From contig QFXH01000001.1 in assembly GCA_003402345.1 (NCBI GenBank), forward strand, positions 186,001 through 250,000: a DNA stretch of 64,000 nt, written 5' to 3'. This document shows positions 9,971-19,571 of the stretch, one piece after another; the first letter of the stretch is position 1; each line of letters opens with the position of its first letter. Source of the DNA: Candidatus Nitrotoga sp. MKT (lineage in GTDB: Bacteria > Pseudomonadota > Gammaproteobacteria > Burkholderiales > Gallionellaceae). A model generated the notes under the pieces. That model was not told the origin of the DNA, did no database searches, and saw only the letters and a list, made by a program, of their open reading frames with translations. A program made the translations under genes and the position numbers.

Positions 9971-10453
9971 CTAAAGGAATTCTGGTGATATGACTGTGCG
10001 TAGTACAACTTGTGTTCCGTCATCGTGCAAACGGCTACTAAACCACCACACACAGCCCTTCTTGATGCTCCAGTCAGTCTCGGTGCCTGCCAGTAAGATA
10101 GCAGCAATACGCCCCAAGGTAGGCTGGTGACCCACTACAACTACCGCACCCTTGGCATTCGGCCAGCCTGCTGCAGCTATTACCGACATGACGGATGCTC
10201 CTGTACCGACTTCCCTTGTGATTCCGAACTCCCGGCCCAAGGCACTTGCAGTTTGGTGCGCCCGTTTTGCCGGGCTGACCAAGATGCGCGCCCCTTCGGG
10301 AAGATGGGATTTGAGCCATCGCCCCACCTGTTGAGCTTGTTTTTCACCTTTTACGGTAAGTTTGCGCGCGTCGTCCGGCACACCGTCCTCAGCATCCGCA
10401 TGCCGCCATAAGATTAGATCCAAAGCCCAGCCCTCCGATAATAAAACCACCAT
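9971..10453 (-). CDS. sixA: SixA-like histidine phosphatase
   Basis: LDLILWRHADAED (RHA motif)...SPAKRAHQTASALG...VVVVGHQPTLGRIAA. Confidence 0.85.
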   Translation of the reverse strand: MVVLLSEGWALDLILWRHADAEDGVPDDARKLTVKGEKQAQQVGRWLKSHLPEGARILVSPAKRAHQTASALGREFGITREVGTGASVMSVIAAAGWPNAKGAVVVVGHQPTLGRIAAILLAGTETDWSIKKGCVWWFSSRLHDDGTQVVLRTVISPEFL

Positions 10454-10624
10454 TCTATATCCCGATTGCTACAGCCACTCACAGCCTGCCCAAAATTCGG
10501 GCACATCACCGCTCACCTCCACGCCACCGCTGCAGCCTAATATTTCAAGCTTCATACTGTTCTCCCTTTGACATTCATTTCACGTGATGTGAAAAAAGGG
10601 CAGCATTTTTCATCAGCAGCCATA

Positions 10625-12109
10625 CTATTTCCAGAATACCTTTTGCCGCGTGAAATTCCTCCATGCCTGATGTAATTCAGGCAAGCGCACACGGCTGGAA
10701 CAGGCTGTCCATCCGCTAACGATACCAGCCGCCTGCCCGCGCGGCACAGGCAGCTCGGAGAGTAGCTGTTGCGTAACAGCGGCGTCGTTTAGGGTACCGA
10801 GCACATCCTGAAGCGCAGCCAGTGCCGCGAGGTAGGGACGCGCACGCTTATGCGGGTAGAGGCCAGCAAAAAACTCCGCCGCATAACGCAGCTTCTTGGC
10901 GGCAATACGCAACGCATGACGTTCAGCCGTGTTCAGCGCAGCGTGGCGCCGGCCTTTGCGACGCACGCGTTTATGCTGCCGGGTGAGAATTTGTGTGGCA
11001 AATTCGTTAAGCGCAACGGACTCGGCTGGCAGTTCCGCCTGGCGCGCGAGTTGAAGGCCGAGCGTCAGTACCAGTCTGGTGTAGCGCTGCGACCGTACAG
11101 CCTCAAGCGCTGCCTGTCGGCGGGCAGCGCGCAATTCAGCGGCGTCCGCCTGCAACCGTGCCAACGCCCGATTGTCAGGCAACTGTTCGGCAATCTGCGG
11201 CAGCGTTTGGGTAACAAATACGTCCCAGTCCCGTGCTGGCCCCAGGTAGCCCATGATCCAGCGCAACTCCTGCATGACGCCGACGAAGGCCTCGGGAAGC
11301 ACGACGCCAAACAGGCCCAGCGCCGAGAGCAACCTTCTCACCGCAACGCGCGCTTGATGCAGGTATTCCGGGTCGTGCCCCAGTTCCGCCACGTTTCCCT
11401 GGAGCTGCGCAAGGCATTCCCCGGCAATGCGGTGAAATGCTTGCGTAACCGACATCTCTGGCACTAGTCCCACTGGCTGCGCCATGCGCGGTGGAGGCGT
11501 TTCTCCGCTGCATAGCAGATAGCCGCGCTGGGCCTTGCTTATATCTTCTACCCAGAGCGGCACTTGTTTCTGGATGGCCAAAGCAACTTCAAACAAGCTT
11601 GTCGCCTCGCCCGCCTTAAGTTCAAGTTCCACTTCGCTGATTGGTTGGCACCTGTTACCCGCATGTACCTCACCTTGGTCCAGCGCCAGCTCGATTTCGG
11701 CCCCTTGTGCTGTGCGAAGCTGCCAGGCTGTGCGCCAGAAATCAGTAACGAATAGCGGGCACAACCGTGCCAATAGCTTGGGCGTCAATAATAGTGCGAG
11801 GTCAGGTATGCTCGGCGCCGGTTCGGGCTTCTCGCCCCGCACCGGCCACTCCCACTCGTTACGATGGTGCAGCCCCCCTTCCGCACTCCCCCCACCCTTA
11901 ACGGTTTGCACCCAACACCCACTTATTCGGCGCAGGCGGAGGGTAAAACCCGCTCGCAGTAAATCCTGCTCGGGCGTGTCAAAGTAAATACTGTGGAGCT
12001 TGTGGCGACGAGGTTTGCCCTGCACCATTGATTTCAGAACAGGATGCCGCCGCAAGCGCTCGACATGTGCCGGATCTATGGTCAGTTTCAGCTCGATTTC
12101 AGTGGGCAT
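10625..12109 (-). CDS. CYTH and CHAD domain protein
   Basis: Start likely at MPTEIELKLTID (12109) rather than 12190. CYTH motif EIELKL at N-terminus; CHAD helices with QARVAVRRLLSALGLF and ALRIAAKKLRYAAEFF. Confidence 0.88.
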   Translation of the reverse strand: MPTEIELKLTIDPAHVERLRRHPVLKSMVQGKPRRHKLHSIYFDTPEQDLLRAGFTLRLRRISGCWVQTVKGGGSAEGGLHHRNEWEWPVRGEKPEPAPSIPDLALLLTPKLLARLCPLFVTDFWRTAWQLRTAQGAEIELALDQGEVHAGNRCQPISEVELELKAGEATSLFEVALAIQKQVPLWVEDISKAQRGYLLCSGETPPPRMAQPVGLVPEMSVTQAFHRIAGECLAQLQGNVAELGHDPEYLHQARVAVRRLLSALGLFGVVLPEAFVGVMQELRWIMGYLGPARDWDVFVTQTLPQIAEQLPDNRALARLQADAAELRAARRQAALEAVRSQRYTRLVLTLGLQLARQAELPAESVALNEFATQILTRQHKRVRRKGRRHAALNTAERHALRIAAKKLRYAAEFFAGLYPHKRARPYLAALAALQDVLGTLNDAAVTQQLLSELPVPRGQAAGIVSGWTACSSRVRLPELHQAWRNFTRQKVFWK

Positions 12110-12205
12110 GAGCGCGGTAGACAATAAAAAGCCAGGGTAACATGCGGCGAAACAGAATAATTGAAAGCGGACTGGTAGAAGTATAGCCACTCAGGCCGCC
12201 CGAAG

Positions 12206-12269
12206 CTATTGATCCGGTACGGAGTTAATACTTCACCGTGCCGGATCAATAAGGTGCCGGATCAATAAG
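12206..12269. repeat. Short inverted-repeat element (MITE-like) with TATTGATCCGG termini
   Basis: ctattgatccggtac ... gtgccggatcaataa followed by a second ggtgccggatcaataag. Confidence 0.7.
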
Positions 12270-12307
12270 TCTGTTGCAAGCGAAGCAGCAAAAAATGCGT
12301 AGGTCGC

Positions 12308-13069
12308 CTATGGGCGGATAAAATGCTTGGCATATTTTTCGTTTAGCCTGGACATGGGCAATAAGATAAACAAATCAGCAGTATTGAAATCTGGGTCCCA
12401 GGCCGGTTCACCGCCAATGTAAGCGCCCAAACGTAAATAGCCCTTAATTAACGGGGGGATATTGACGTCAAGCGTACTGTCTAATGCTTCCAGCGGCAAC
12501 GGACAGCGGGGAAACACGCGATATTCGGCGGGTGCAGCATACAGCTTGTTCAATTTTTTGAAAATGCTGGCAGCGCAATGCCCACCATCGTTCATACTGA
12601 TGCTGGCGCAACCAATCAGGTATTCATGGTTATTCTTGTGCATATAATCAGCGAGACCACTCCATAGCCGGGCGATGGTTGCGCCATCACGATAATTTGA
12701 ATGTACACAGGAGCGGCCAACTTCAACCATGCGGTCGCGCAGATGGGCCAAGCGCGTCAAATCAAACTCGGTTTCCGCGTAGTAGCCGCAAATGGTTCGA
12801 GCGCGGTCGGGGGGCAATATCCGATAGGTACCGATCACCTTGTTGGTGCCGTTATCGCGTACTAGCAAATGTTCGCAATAACGGTCGAAAACGTCGCAGT
12901 CAATTCCTTCATGTGCGCTAACCAAAGAGGCGCCCATTTCTTCAGCAAATACTTTATACCTCAGGCGTTGCGCTTCCTCAATTTCTGAGTCGGTTCTAGC
13001 CATGCTGAGGGTAAACCGATTATGCGGCAGGTGGTGTTTTTGGTTCAGATTTAACATCGTTGTCTCCAT
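12308..13069 (-). CDS. olsB: OlsB-like ornithine N-acyltransferase (GNAT superfamily)
   Basis: 253 aa; RYKVFAEEMGA, EVGRSCVHSNYRDGATIARLWSGLADY, YLIGCASISM; adjacent to a PlsC/OlsA-type acyltransferase. Confidence 0.8.
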   Translation of the reverse strand: METTMLNLNQKHHLPHNRFTLSMARTDSEIEEAQRLRYKVFAEEMGASLVSAHEGIDCDVFDRYCEHLLVRDNGTNKVIGTYRILPPDRARTICGYYAETEFDLTRLAHLRDRMVEVGRSCVHSNYRDGATIARLWSGLADYMHKNNHEYLIGCASISMNDGGHCAASIFKKLNKLYAAPAEYRVFPRCPLPLEALDSTLDVNIPPLIKGYLRLGAYIGGEPAWDPDFNTADLFILLPMSRLNEKYAKHFIRP

Positions 13070-13243
13070 GAGTGGGATAAAGACAAATTTAACGATGGCC
13101 TGTTGCGGGGGTATTACAGGAAAATTAAGGATTGATGAAAAGCGTACTTTATTCGCTTATTAAATTTTGGGGATGAAGCCCATGTTGAGCAAAAACGTGG
13201 GAGCTCAAAGGAAGAGCACAAGATGGCGTTGGCGATTGTGGCG

Positions 13244-14110
13244 CTACTCTGCTATATGGCTGGCATGGCCAGATGATAGATTGGTCAGGGCTGTATGGAT
13301 AGCTTCCCGCGCCTCAGAGGCCAGCATACGGCGGTTCTTTCCTGTGCATGGGATTCCCGGTAAATATACCAGAGTGACATGCAAGGAAGGACTGCACAAA
13401 ATTTTCCATAGCGACCCGACAAATGTCATGTCCTCCACAAAAGCCGCATCGCCATTAGCCTTGCCAGTGCCATCGTGATAGCGGATAGCAACCGGACAAA
13501 TAGTCGATCCAATATCAACAGGCCCTTGCAGCAGTGACGAATGAAAATGGCCAAGTTGGGTGCCATCGGTGGTCGTACCTTCCGGGAACACGGCGATACG
13601 ATCTCCCTGTTCGAGCATTCCTTTAATTTGGCCGTTAATGCGCGCTGTCTCCTGTCGGATGTCACGCTTGATAAACAGGGTGTTAATACGGTGAAATATC
13701 CAGCCCAAAACTGGCCAATCGCCCACTTCAGATTTGGCGACAAAGTATGCCGGAAGCACTGCGTTCATGGAAACGGCATCCAGCCAAGAGATATGGTTGG
13801 CAACAAGCAGGCGGCCCTGCGCAGTTGCATTATGGTAACAACCATAAGTTTCCAAACCAACGTTTAGTAAATCCAAAAATTTGCGTGACCAATATTGAAC
13901 GATGCGCTGTTGCGTTGATTTGTTCAGTACCGGAATTGCAGCGGCAAGTAGCATACCATAAATAATATGAAGGGCTATGCGACAACCCCGGAAGCAGGCA
14001 GTTGGGGTGCTTATCAATTGCGGTGCTTGATAGGGAGTTTCGCAGCTGTGGGAGGTGGGATTCATAATGGCCATGTTATTTTGTCCGTATAAGAAATGGT
14101 TCCATGGCAT
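13244..14110 (-). CDS. 1-acyl-glycerol-3-phosphate acyltransferase family (PlsC/OlsA-like)
   Basis: VANHISWLDAV (HX4D-type motif), FPEGTTTDGTQLGHFHSSLLQ. Confidence 0.85.
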   Translation of the reverse strand: MPWNHFLYGQNNMAIMNPTSHSCETPYQAPQLISTPTACFRGCRIALHIIYGMLLAAAIPVLNKSTQQRIVQYWSRKFLDLLNVGLETYGCYHNATAQGRLLVANHISWLDAVSMNAVLPAYFVAKSEVGDWPVLGWIFHRINTLFIKRDIRQETARINGQIKGMLEQGDRIAVFPEGTTTDGTQLGHFHSSLLQGPVDIGSTICPVAIRYHDGTGKANGDAAFVEDMTFVGSLWKILCSPSLHVTLVYLPGIPCTGKNRRMLASEAREAIHTALTNLSSGHASHIAE

Positions 14111-14179
14111 TAAACGCGCAAAATGTTACACCCGTATTAATGCTGTTTGTTTGGGTGGTTGCTGGAGCACAAGGTACAC

Positions 14180-14275
14180 CTATTGATCCGGCACAGTTTA
14201 TCCAAGAAACCGTTCGCATTGAGCCTGTCGAAATGTGAATGGCTTCTTATGCTTCGACAAATTCAGCACGAACGG
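14180..14275. repeat. MITE-like dispersed repeat
   Basis: ctattgatccggcacagtttatcc at left end, then inverted TGTCGAA / TTCGACA core. Confidence 0.6.
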
Positions 14276-14301
14276 CATTCAAGTTCCATTCGCGCCCGAT
14301 T

Positions 14302-14383
14302 AATAGGGGTATTTTGCCTGCCAATTTACAGCCCGGAACGCAATCCCGAAGAACGCCTTAACGCCGATCTGGGACACACTATT
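14302..14383 (+). pseudogene. IS630-family transposase C-terminal fragment
   Basis: Frame reads LIGVFCLPIYSPERNPEERLNADLGHTI, matching FYLPSYSPELNPEERLNADLKHAI of the remnant at 7837-8217. Confidence 0.8.
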
Positions 14384-15122
14384 TGTAGAAAGTGTCAATG
14401 CGTTCCGTGGCAAATTTCTCTAAAACTTCGCGCTCAATTTCTTCCACGGTGACATGGCGCACGTCTTTGCCCTTGACCATGTAAACCACGTATTCAGATA
14501 TATTTTTGGCATGGTCACCGACGCGCTCAATGGCCTTGGCGATAAACAGAATTTCCAGCGCAGTGGAGATGGTGCGCGGGTCTTCCATCATGTAGGTGAT
14601 GAGGTAGCGTAGGATGGTACGGAATTCTTCATCAACCAAGTCATCCTGACGCACCACTTGGGCTGTGTAATGAAGGTCAAGACGGGCAAATGCATCGAGC
14701 GATTTGCGTAGCATATCCAAAGCCAGTTCAGCGATATGCTTGATCTCCGTATAACGCGGCAAGACGAGACGCTTTCCCTGTGACAGCAATTTACCTATGC
14801 GTGCTATTTTTGCTGCCTCGTCACCGATACGCTCGAGGTCAGTGATAGTTTTGACCATCGTCATTACCATGCGTAAGTCCCCTGCGGTAGGCTGTCGCCG
14901 CGCAATAATCTGGCTACAGTTTTCGTCAATTTGTACTTCCATCGCGTTAACGCGGTGATCATCATTAATAACACGGTTCATTGATGGCACGTCGTCACTA
15001 ATTAGCGCCTCAATAGCCAGCTGGACCTGGCTTTCCACCAATCCACCCATTTGTAATACTTGCGTTTTCACCGTATCCAGATCGACATCAAATTGCTTAG
15101 AGGTATGTTCAGTGGAGATCAT
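14379..15122 (-). CDS. phoU: Phosphate transport system regulatory protein PhoU
   Basis: Likely start MISTEHTSKQFDVDLDTVKTQVLQMGGLVE; two PhoU repeats (DLERIGDEAAKIAR, AIERVGDHAKNISEYVVYMVKG). Confidence 0.93.
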   Translation of the reverse strand: MISTEHTSKQFDVDLDTVKTQVLQMGGLVESQVQLAIEALISDDVPSMNRVINDDHRVNAMEVQIDENCSQIIARRQPTAGDLRMVMTMVKTITDLERIGDEAAKIARIGKLLSQGKRLVLPRYTEIKHIAELALDMLRKSLDAFARLDLHYTAQVVRQDDLVDEEFRTILRYLITYMMEDPRTISTALEILFIAKAIERVGDHAKNISEYVVYMVKGKDVRHVTVEEIEREVLEKFATERIDTFYK

Positions 15123-15272
15123 GTTTAAAATTCTTTTTGGATAGAAGTTAGTGGTGATACTACTCGCGTACTGTGACAATTTTGTTACATGCAAAACAAC
15201 AAATGTACGTGCCCAGACTCTGGATTTCTGAGGGGTTTTCACTTCCAAGTAAATGCTCCCTCACCCATAAAA

Positions 15273-15295
15273 AAAGACCGCAAACTGCGGTCTTT
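15273..15295 (-). terminator. Rho-independent terminator
   Basis: AAAGACCGCA-AAC-TGCGGTCTTT with an A-run on the left (T-run on the minus strand). Confidence 0.75.
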
Positions 15296-15311
15296 CGGTA
15301 TTAACATTTGA

Positions 15312-15430
15312 CTATTGATCCGGCACGATGAGGTATTAGTTCCGTTCGGGCTGAGTTTGTCGAAGCCCGCTCACCTTTCGACAGGCTCAAGGCGAACGAA
15401 CTTCAAACATAATCTGGCCGAATCAATAAG
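15312..15430. repeat. MITE-like dispersed repeat with TIRs and internal hairpin
   Basis: Left ctattgatccggcac, right ggccgaatcaataag; internal gttcgggctgagtttgtcgaag ... ctttcgacaggctcaaggcgaac. Confidence 0.75.
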
Positions 15431-15484
15431 TGCCGAAATAAAACCATTCGCTACTGAAACATAACTCTCATCTTTTAAAAAATA

Positions 15485-16954
15485 TTATTTCTTGATTTTA
15501 AATCCCGTTATTTTGATGATGTCATCGGTGCCATATCCATCCACCATAGGCATATTCGTGTCGTCTGAATGCTGGATCGAAACATAAGCCGTAGTACCAT
15601 CAGCTGAGAAAATAAAGCCGGTTGGTTCAGCGCTGGAATCTTTCACCGAGAGCATTTTTACACATCCATCTGTCTTAATATCGCGGTCAGCACCATCTGA
15701 CAGGCAAGCAAAAATATCACCATTTGAGTGATCTTCAATCACGTATAAATTGCCAGTTTTTGGTTGAAATTCAAGGTTGTCAAAGGCATTAAAATCAGTA
15801 TCCCCTTCAACAAACCGATTTACGTCAACAGTGCGCTTGGTTGCATCGGCGCTTAACGGTTTGTCGTCCACACCACAAATAACTTCAGCAAAATTAAACG
15901 CATCTTCATTGCCGGTGTTGGCCCAGCAGAAACGGACCGCTTCCGGGTTAGCGGAATCGGTATACATCAGATCCTGATGCAAGTCTTCAGGGCGATAATA
16001 GCCGGTCGCACCTTTCACATAGGCGTCAGCCCGGGCAGTAGCTGCATTGACTGGCAACCAAGCCGCATTGCCGATTTCACAACCTTGGCCGTACTGCTGA
16101 TTGTTATCCACACAGGAAACCTGCATGGCATAAACAGAGCCCGCGGCAAGCGGCGAATCGGCCAGATTTTCGATTTTGTCATTTCCAGTGCGGGGCGTTT
16201 GTGGCACAAACTTGAAAATGGCACCGCCATCGGCGTCAGCAGGGGTGCCAGGCCGCAGCTCATCGCCAGCGATTACCACGCCGGTCGGCAGAATCGCCAA
16301 CCCTTCCCAAGCCATAGTCGGCAGCGCATTACGTTTGGCAATGCGGGCTGAGTCAGTCACAGCGCCACTGGTACGATCAAGTACTGTTTGATTGGATACA
16401 TTCAGCGGGTCAAGTATTTCATAAGCGCCACCATCACTGCGCTCTTCAGTAGCCAGAATGGTGTTCCAAGGTGTCGTACGGATACCGTCGCAAGAACTCA
16501 TGCCGCGCAAGAGCGTTTCAACATGCCCAGTTACAAGGTTAATACTCTGAACGGATGGGTTGTATTTGCCAGAGGCGAGCACAGCACGGCCTCCTTCAAC
16601 ACAAGTAATTAAATGGGTAGGCTTATCTATAGGGAAAAATGCCATCATGTCCGTGGCATTAGCCGCGTTACGGGTCAAATATTCCGCTTTCAGGCCTCCA
16701 GCCACCAACACTTGGCTTGTCGCTTTCTGATCCAGTGCCCGATAGGCACCTGTCGTTGCCGGTGCGGATTTTTGTAGCGGCTTATTGAAGCCGAATAATT
16801 TCTCGGATTGCGCGTTCAGCAAGTGCTCTGTCATAGCGCCAAAGTCTTTCTTGTTGTCGGAACCGTTGAAATCGTCATCAGCTAGTACAATATTTGAAAA
16901 AACAATCGAAGTAAGAGCAATTGCAAGCGTAGAACGTTTGAGCATAAAGTTCAT
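15485..16954 (-). CDS. PhoX-like (DUF839) secreted protein, putative alkaline phosphatase
   Basis: Start likely MNFMLKRSTLAIALTSIVFSNIVLA (signal peptide). Pattern SSCDGIRTTPWNTILATEERSDGGAYEI...MAWEGLAILPTGVVIAGDELRPGT. Confidence 0.7.
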   Translation of the reverse strand: MNFMLKRSTLAIALTSIVFSNIVLADDDFNGSDNKKDFGAMTEHLLNAQSEKLFGFNKPLQKSAPATTGAYRALDQKATSQVLVAGGLKAEYLTRNAANATDMMAFFPIDKPTHLITCVEGGRAVLASGKYNPSVQSINLVTGHVETLLRGMSSCDGIRTTPWNTILATEERSDGGAYEILDPLNVSNQTVLDRTSGAVTDSARIAKRNALPTMAWEGLAILPTGVVIAGDELRPGTPADADGGAIFKFVPQTPRTGNDKIENLADSPLAAGSVYAMQVSCVDNNQQYGQGCEIGNAAWLPVNAATARADAYVKGATGYYRPEDLHQDLMYTDSANPEAVRFCWANTGNEDAFNFAEVICGVDDKPLSADATKRTVDVNRFVEGDTDFNAFDNLEFQPKTGNLYVIEDHSNGDIFACLSDGADRDIKTDGCVKMLSVKDSSAEPTGFIFSADGTTAYVSIQHSDDTNMPMVDGYGTDDIIKITGFKIKK

Positions 16955-17246
16955 CTTGAAACTCCTTAATAAAATATTAACAGGCAGATTATTAAAATTA
17001 GACATGGGTGCAGTTATCCGAATTACTACTGCGAAGCCAGTCTAATCAAGCAACGTGACAGAAATATTAATTAATCCGTACTTCCTGAATGGTGTGCCAT
17101 CTTTTTTAAAGCGGCTATGAAAACAGCTTGGGATTTTTGCTACGGCGAGCGATGTGTTTATTAATGGAAGCAAAAGCGTCAGCGCAGAAGTATTATCAAG
17201 AACGTTATCTGCAAAAAATCAACAGCCACTTAGCCCAAAAAATCGT

Positions 17247-19343
17247 TTATAGCGGCTCAGGTGCCGGATCGGCGAGCCGCTGCAATAATGAAAATTGCGC
17301 GCATTTCAGTTCATAGCGACCAGGAGTTTTCGCTCGATAATGGCCGTTCGAATCCATTTGCCAAGCCTGGAAGTTGTCCTGCAAATAAACTTTTAGTCCT
17401 TCATCAATCACGCGTTTTTTCAGCTTCTTGTCGAGCACGGGAAAACACACTTCTATGCGGCGGAAGAAATTGCGGTCCATCCAATCGGCACTGCTCAGAT
17501 ACACGTTATGCGCCAGATTATTGCGAAAGTAGAATATGCGCGTGTGTTCCAAAAAACGGCCAACTATCGAACGCACACGGATATTCTCGGATAATCCCAG
17601 CACACCCGGACGCAGCGCGCATACGCCGCGCACAATAAGATCCACTTTTACCCCGGCCTGCGATGCTTCGTATAACGCCCTGATGATTTCTGGTTCAAGT
17701 AACGCGTTCATCTTGGCGATAATGTGCGCGCGCTTGCCTGCCTTGGCGAGTTTGGTTTCATTCTGAATAGCGCGCAGAATCTGACTGTGCAACGAGAACG
17801 GCGATTGCCACAGATGATTTAATTTGCCCGCTTTGCCCAGACCTGTCAGTTGTGTAAACACTTCATTGACGTCTGCACACATTTGCTCATTGCCCGTAAA
17901 CAAGCCGAAATCCGTATAAAGCCGTGCAGTGCGCGGATGATAATTACCGGTACCCAGATGTACGTAGCGGCGCAGTTTGCCAGCTTCGCGCCGGACCACC
18001 ATCAACATCTTGGCATGTGTCTTGTGCCCAACAACACCATACACCACGTGTGCCCCGACTTCTTCCAAACGGCTTGCCCAATTGATATTGGCTTCCTCAT
18101 CAAAACGCGCCAGCAGCTCTACCACGACAGTCACTTCTTTACCATGTTGGGCTGCAGTGATGAGCGCTTCCATTAATTCTGAATCTACACCGGTGCGGTA
18201 CACGGTCTGTTTGATGGCAACCACGCTTGGATCGGCGGCGGCCTGCTGGATAAGATCAATAACAGGTTTGAACGACTGGAAAGGGTGATGCAGCAGTACA
18301 TCATTTTTGCGGATAACTTTGAACATATCCGCGCCCTTCTTCAGTAGGTCGCTGGGTATGCCAGGAGCAAAAACAGGGAATTTCAGGTCGTCGCGCGCGA
18401 CCTGATCGGGAATGCCCATCAGGCGCACCAAATTTACCGGGCCATCTACGCGATACAGGTCATCCTGGCCCAGCTCGAATTGCTGCAATAAATACATGGC
18501 CACTTGCGGCGAGCAATTATCTGTAATTTCCAGGCGCACAGCATTGCCGAAGTGCCGCTGCGGCAATTCCCCCTGCAAACTGATACGTAAATTTTTTACC
18601 TCTTCTTCGTCCACAAACAGATTACTGTTGCGCGTAACGCGGAACTGGTGGCAGCTCAACACCTCCATTCCGCCGAACAGCTCGCCAACATGGGCATGCA
18701 AAATAGAAGAAAGAAATACAAAGCCGTGCGCACAACCGCTGATTTCAGGCGGCAACAAGATGGTGCGAGGCAACACGCGCGGCGCCTGCACAATGGCCTT
18801 GGCGGAATTGCGGCCGAAGGCATCTTTGCCGACCAGCTCGACAGCAAAATTCAAACTTTTGTTAAGTACACGGGGAAAAGGGTGCGATGGATCAAGGCCG
18901 ATTGGAGTAAGAACCGGCATGACTTCACACAAAAAGAAATTTTTAATCCATGCGCGTTGAACGTCATTCCAATTAGTGCGGCGCAGGAAACGAATGCCAT
19001 GCCTATCCAATACAGGGAGAATGTCGCTGTTCAGTATGCGATATTGTCGCTCGATGAGATGATGCACCTGCTCCCGTACGCGCTTGAGTGTCTGGCGCGC
19101 ATCCATACCATCTGGCCCGGTGGCAACGCTTTTAAGATTAATTTGTTCCTTCAACCCGGCGACACGGATTTCAAAAAACTCATCCAGGTTGCTACTGACA
19201 ATACATAGGTATTTGAGGCGTTCCAAAATCGGGATGTTGGCATTTTCTGCTTGCGCCAACACGCGCTGGTTGAATTCAAGTTGGCCTAGCTCACGATTAA
19301 TAAAATGCTGCGAACGAAAATCTTTGTCTGTTGTACGGTTCAT
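17247..19343 (-). CDS. ppk1: Polyphosphate kinase 1
   Basis: 698 aa; RELGQLEFNQRVLAQA, HPFQSFKPVIDLIQQAAADPSVVAIKQTVYRTG, KTHAKMLMVVRRE, HLGTGNYHPRTARLYTDFGLFT. Confidence 0.97.
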   Translation of the reverse strand: MNRTTDKDFRSQHFINRELGQLEFNQRVLAQAENANIPILERLKYLCIVSSNLDEFFEIRVAGLKEQINLKSVATGPDGMDARQTLKRVREQVHHLIERQYRILNSDILPVLDRHGIRFLRRTNWNDVQRAWIKNFFLCEVMPVLTPIGLDPSHPFPRVLNKSLNFAVELVGKDAFGRNSAKAIVQAPRVLPRTILLPPEISGCAHGFVFLSSILHAHVGELFGGMEVLSCHQFRVTRNSNLFVDEEEVKNLRISLQGELPQRHFGNAVRLEITDNCSPQVAMYLLQQFELGQDDLYRVDGPVNLVRLMGIPDQVARDDLKFPVFAPGIPSDLLKKGADMFKVIRKNDVLLHHPFQSFKPVIDLIQQAAADPSVVAIKQTVYRTGVDSELMEALITAAQHGKEVTVVVELLARFDEEANINWASRLEEVGAHVVYGVVGHKTHAKMLMVVRREAGKLRRYVHLGTGNYHPRTARLYTDFGLFTGNEQMCADVNEVFTQLTGLGKAGKLNHLWQSPFSLHSQILRAIQNETKLAKAGKRAHIIAKMNALLEPEIIRALYEASQAGVKVDLIVRGVCALRPGVLGLSENIRVRSIVGRFLEHTRIFYFRNNLAHNVYLSSADWMDRNFFRRIEVCFPVLDKKLKKRVIDEGLKVYLQDNFQAWQMDSNGHYRAKTPGRYELKCAQFSLLQRLADPAPEPL

Positions 19344-19571
19344 TTATAGTTACCAGACTGCGAACAAAAGTCAGTCAGATCAGAAAACTTCCTGAACCTG
19401 TCGCAGTCAATTTTGAAAATTTTAGTTAATGCGACAGGAGCATTCGCCTGCCCTTGATGCCCAATCTGATGTTTTTACCACTTCTGTCACAGTCATTTCC
19501 CACTTGCGCTTAGCCCCCACACAATTGACGTCCGCCAAACTTAATTTGATTACAACAACAATATATTGCGC

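Noticed and set aside
10850-11987. Plus-strand ORFs of 205 and 150 aa
   Set aside because: Antisense shadows of the high-GC CYTH-CHAD gene.
14147-14452. 101-aa plus-strand ORF as an intact gene
   Set aside because: A chimera of MITE-like repeat, IS630 fragment and phoU antisense; only the transposase segment is meaningful.
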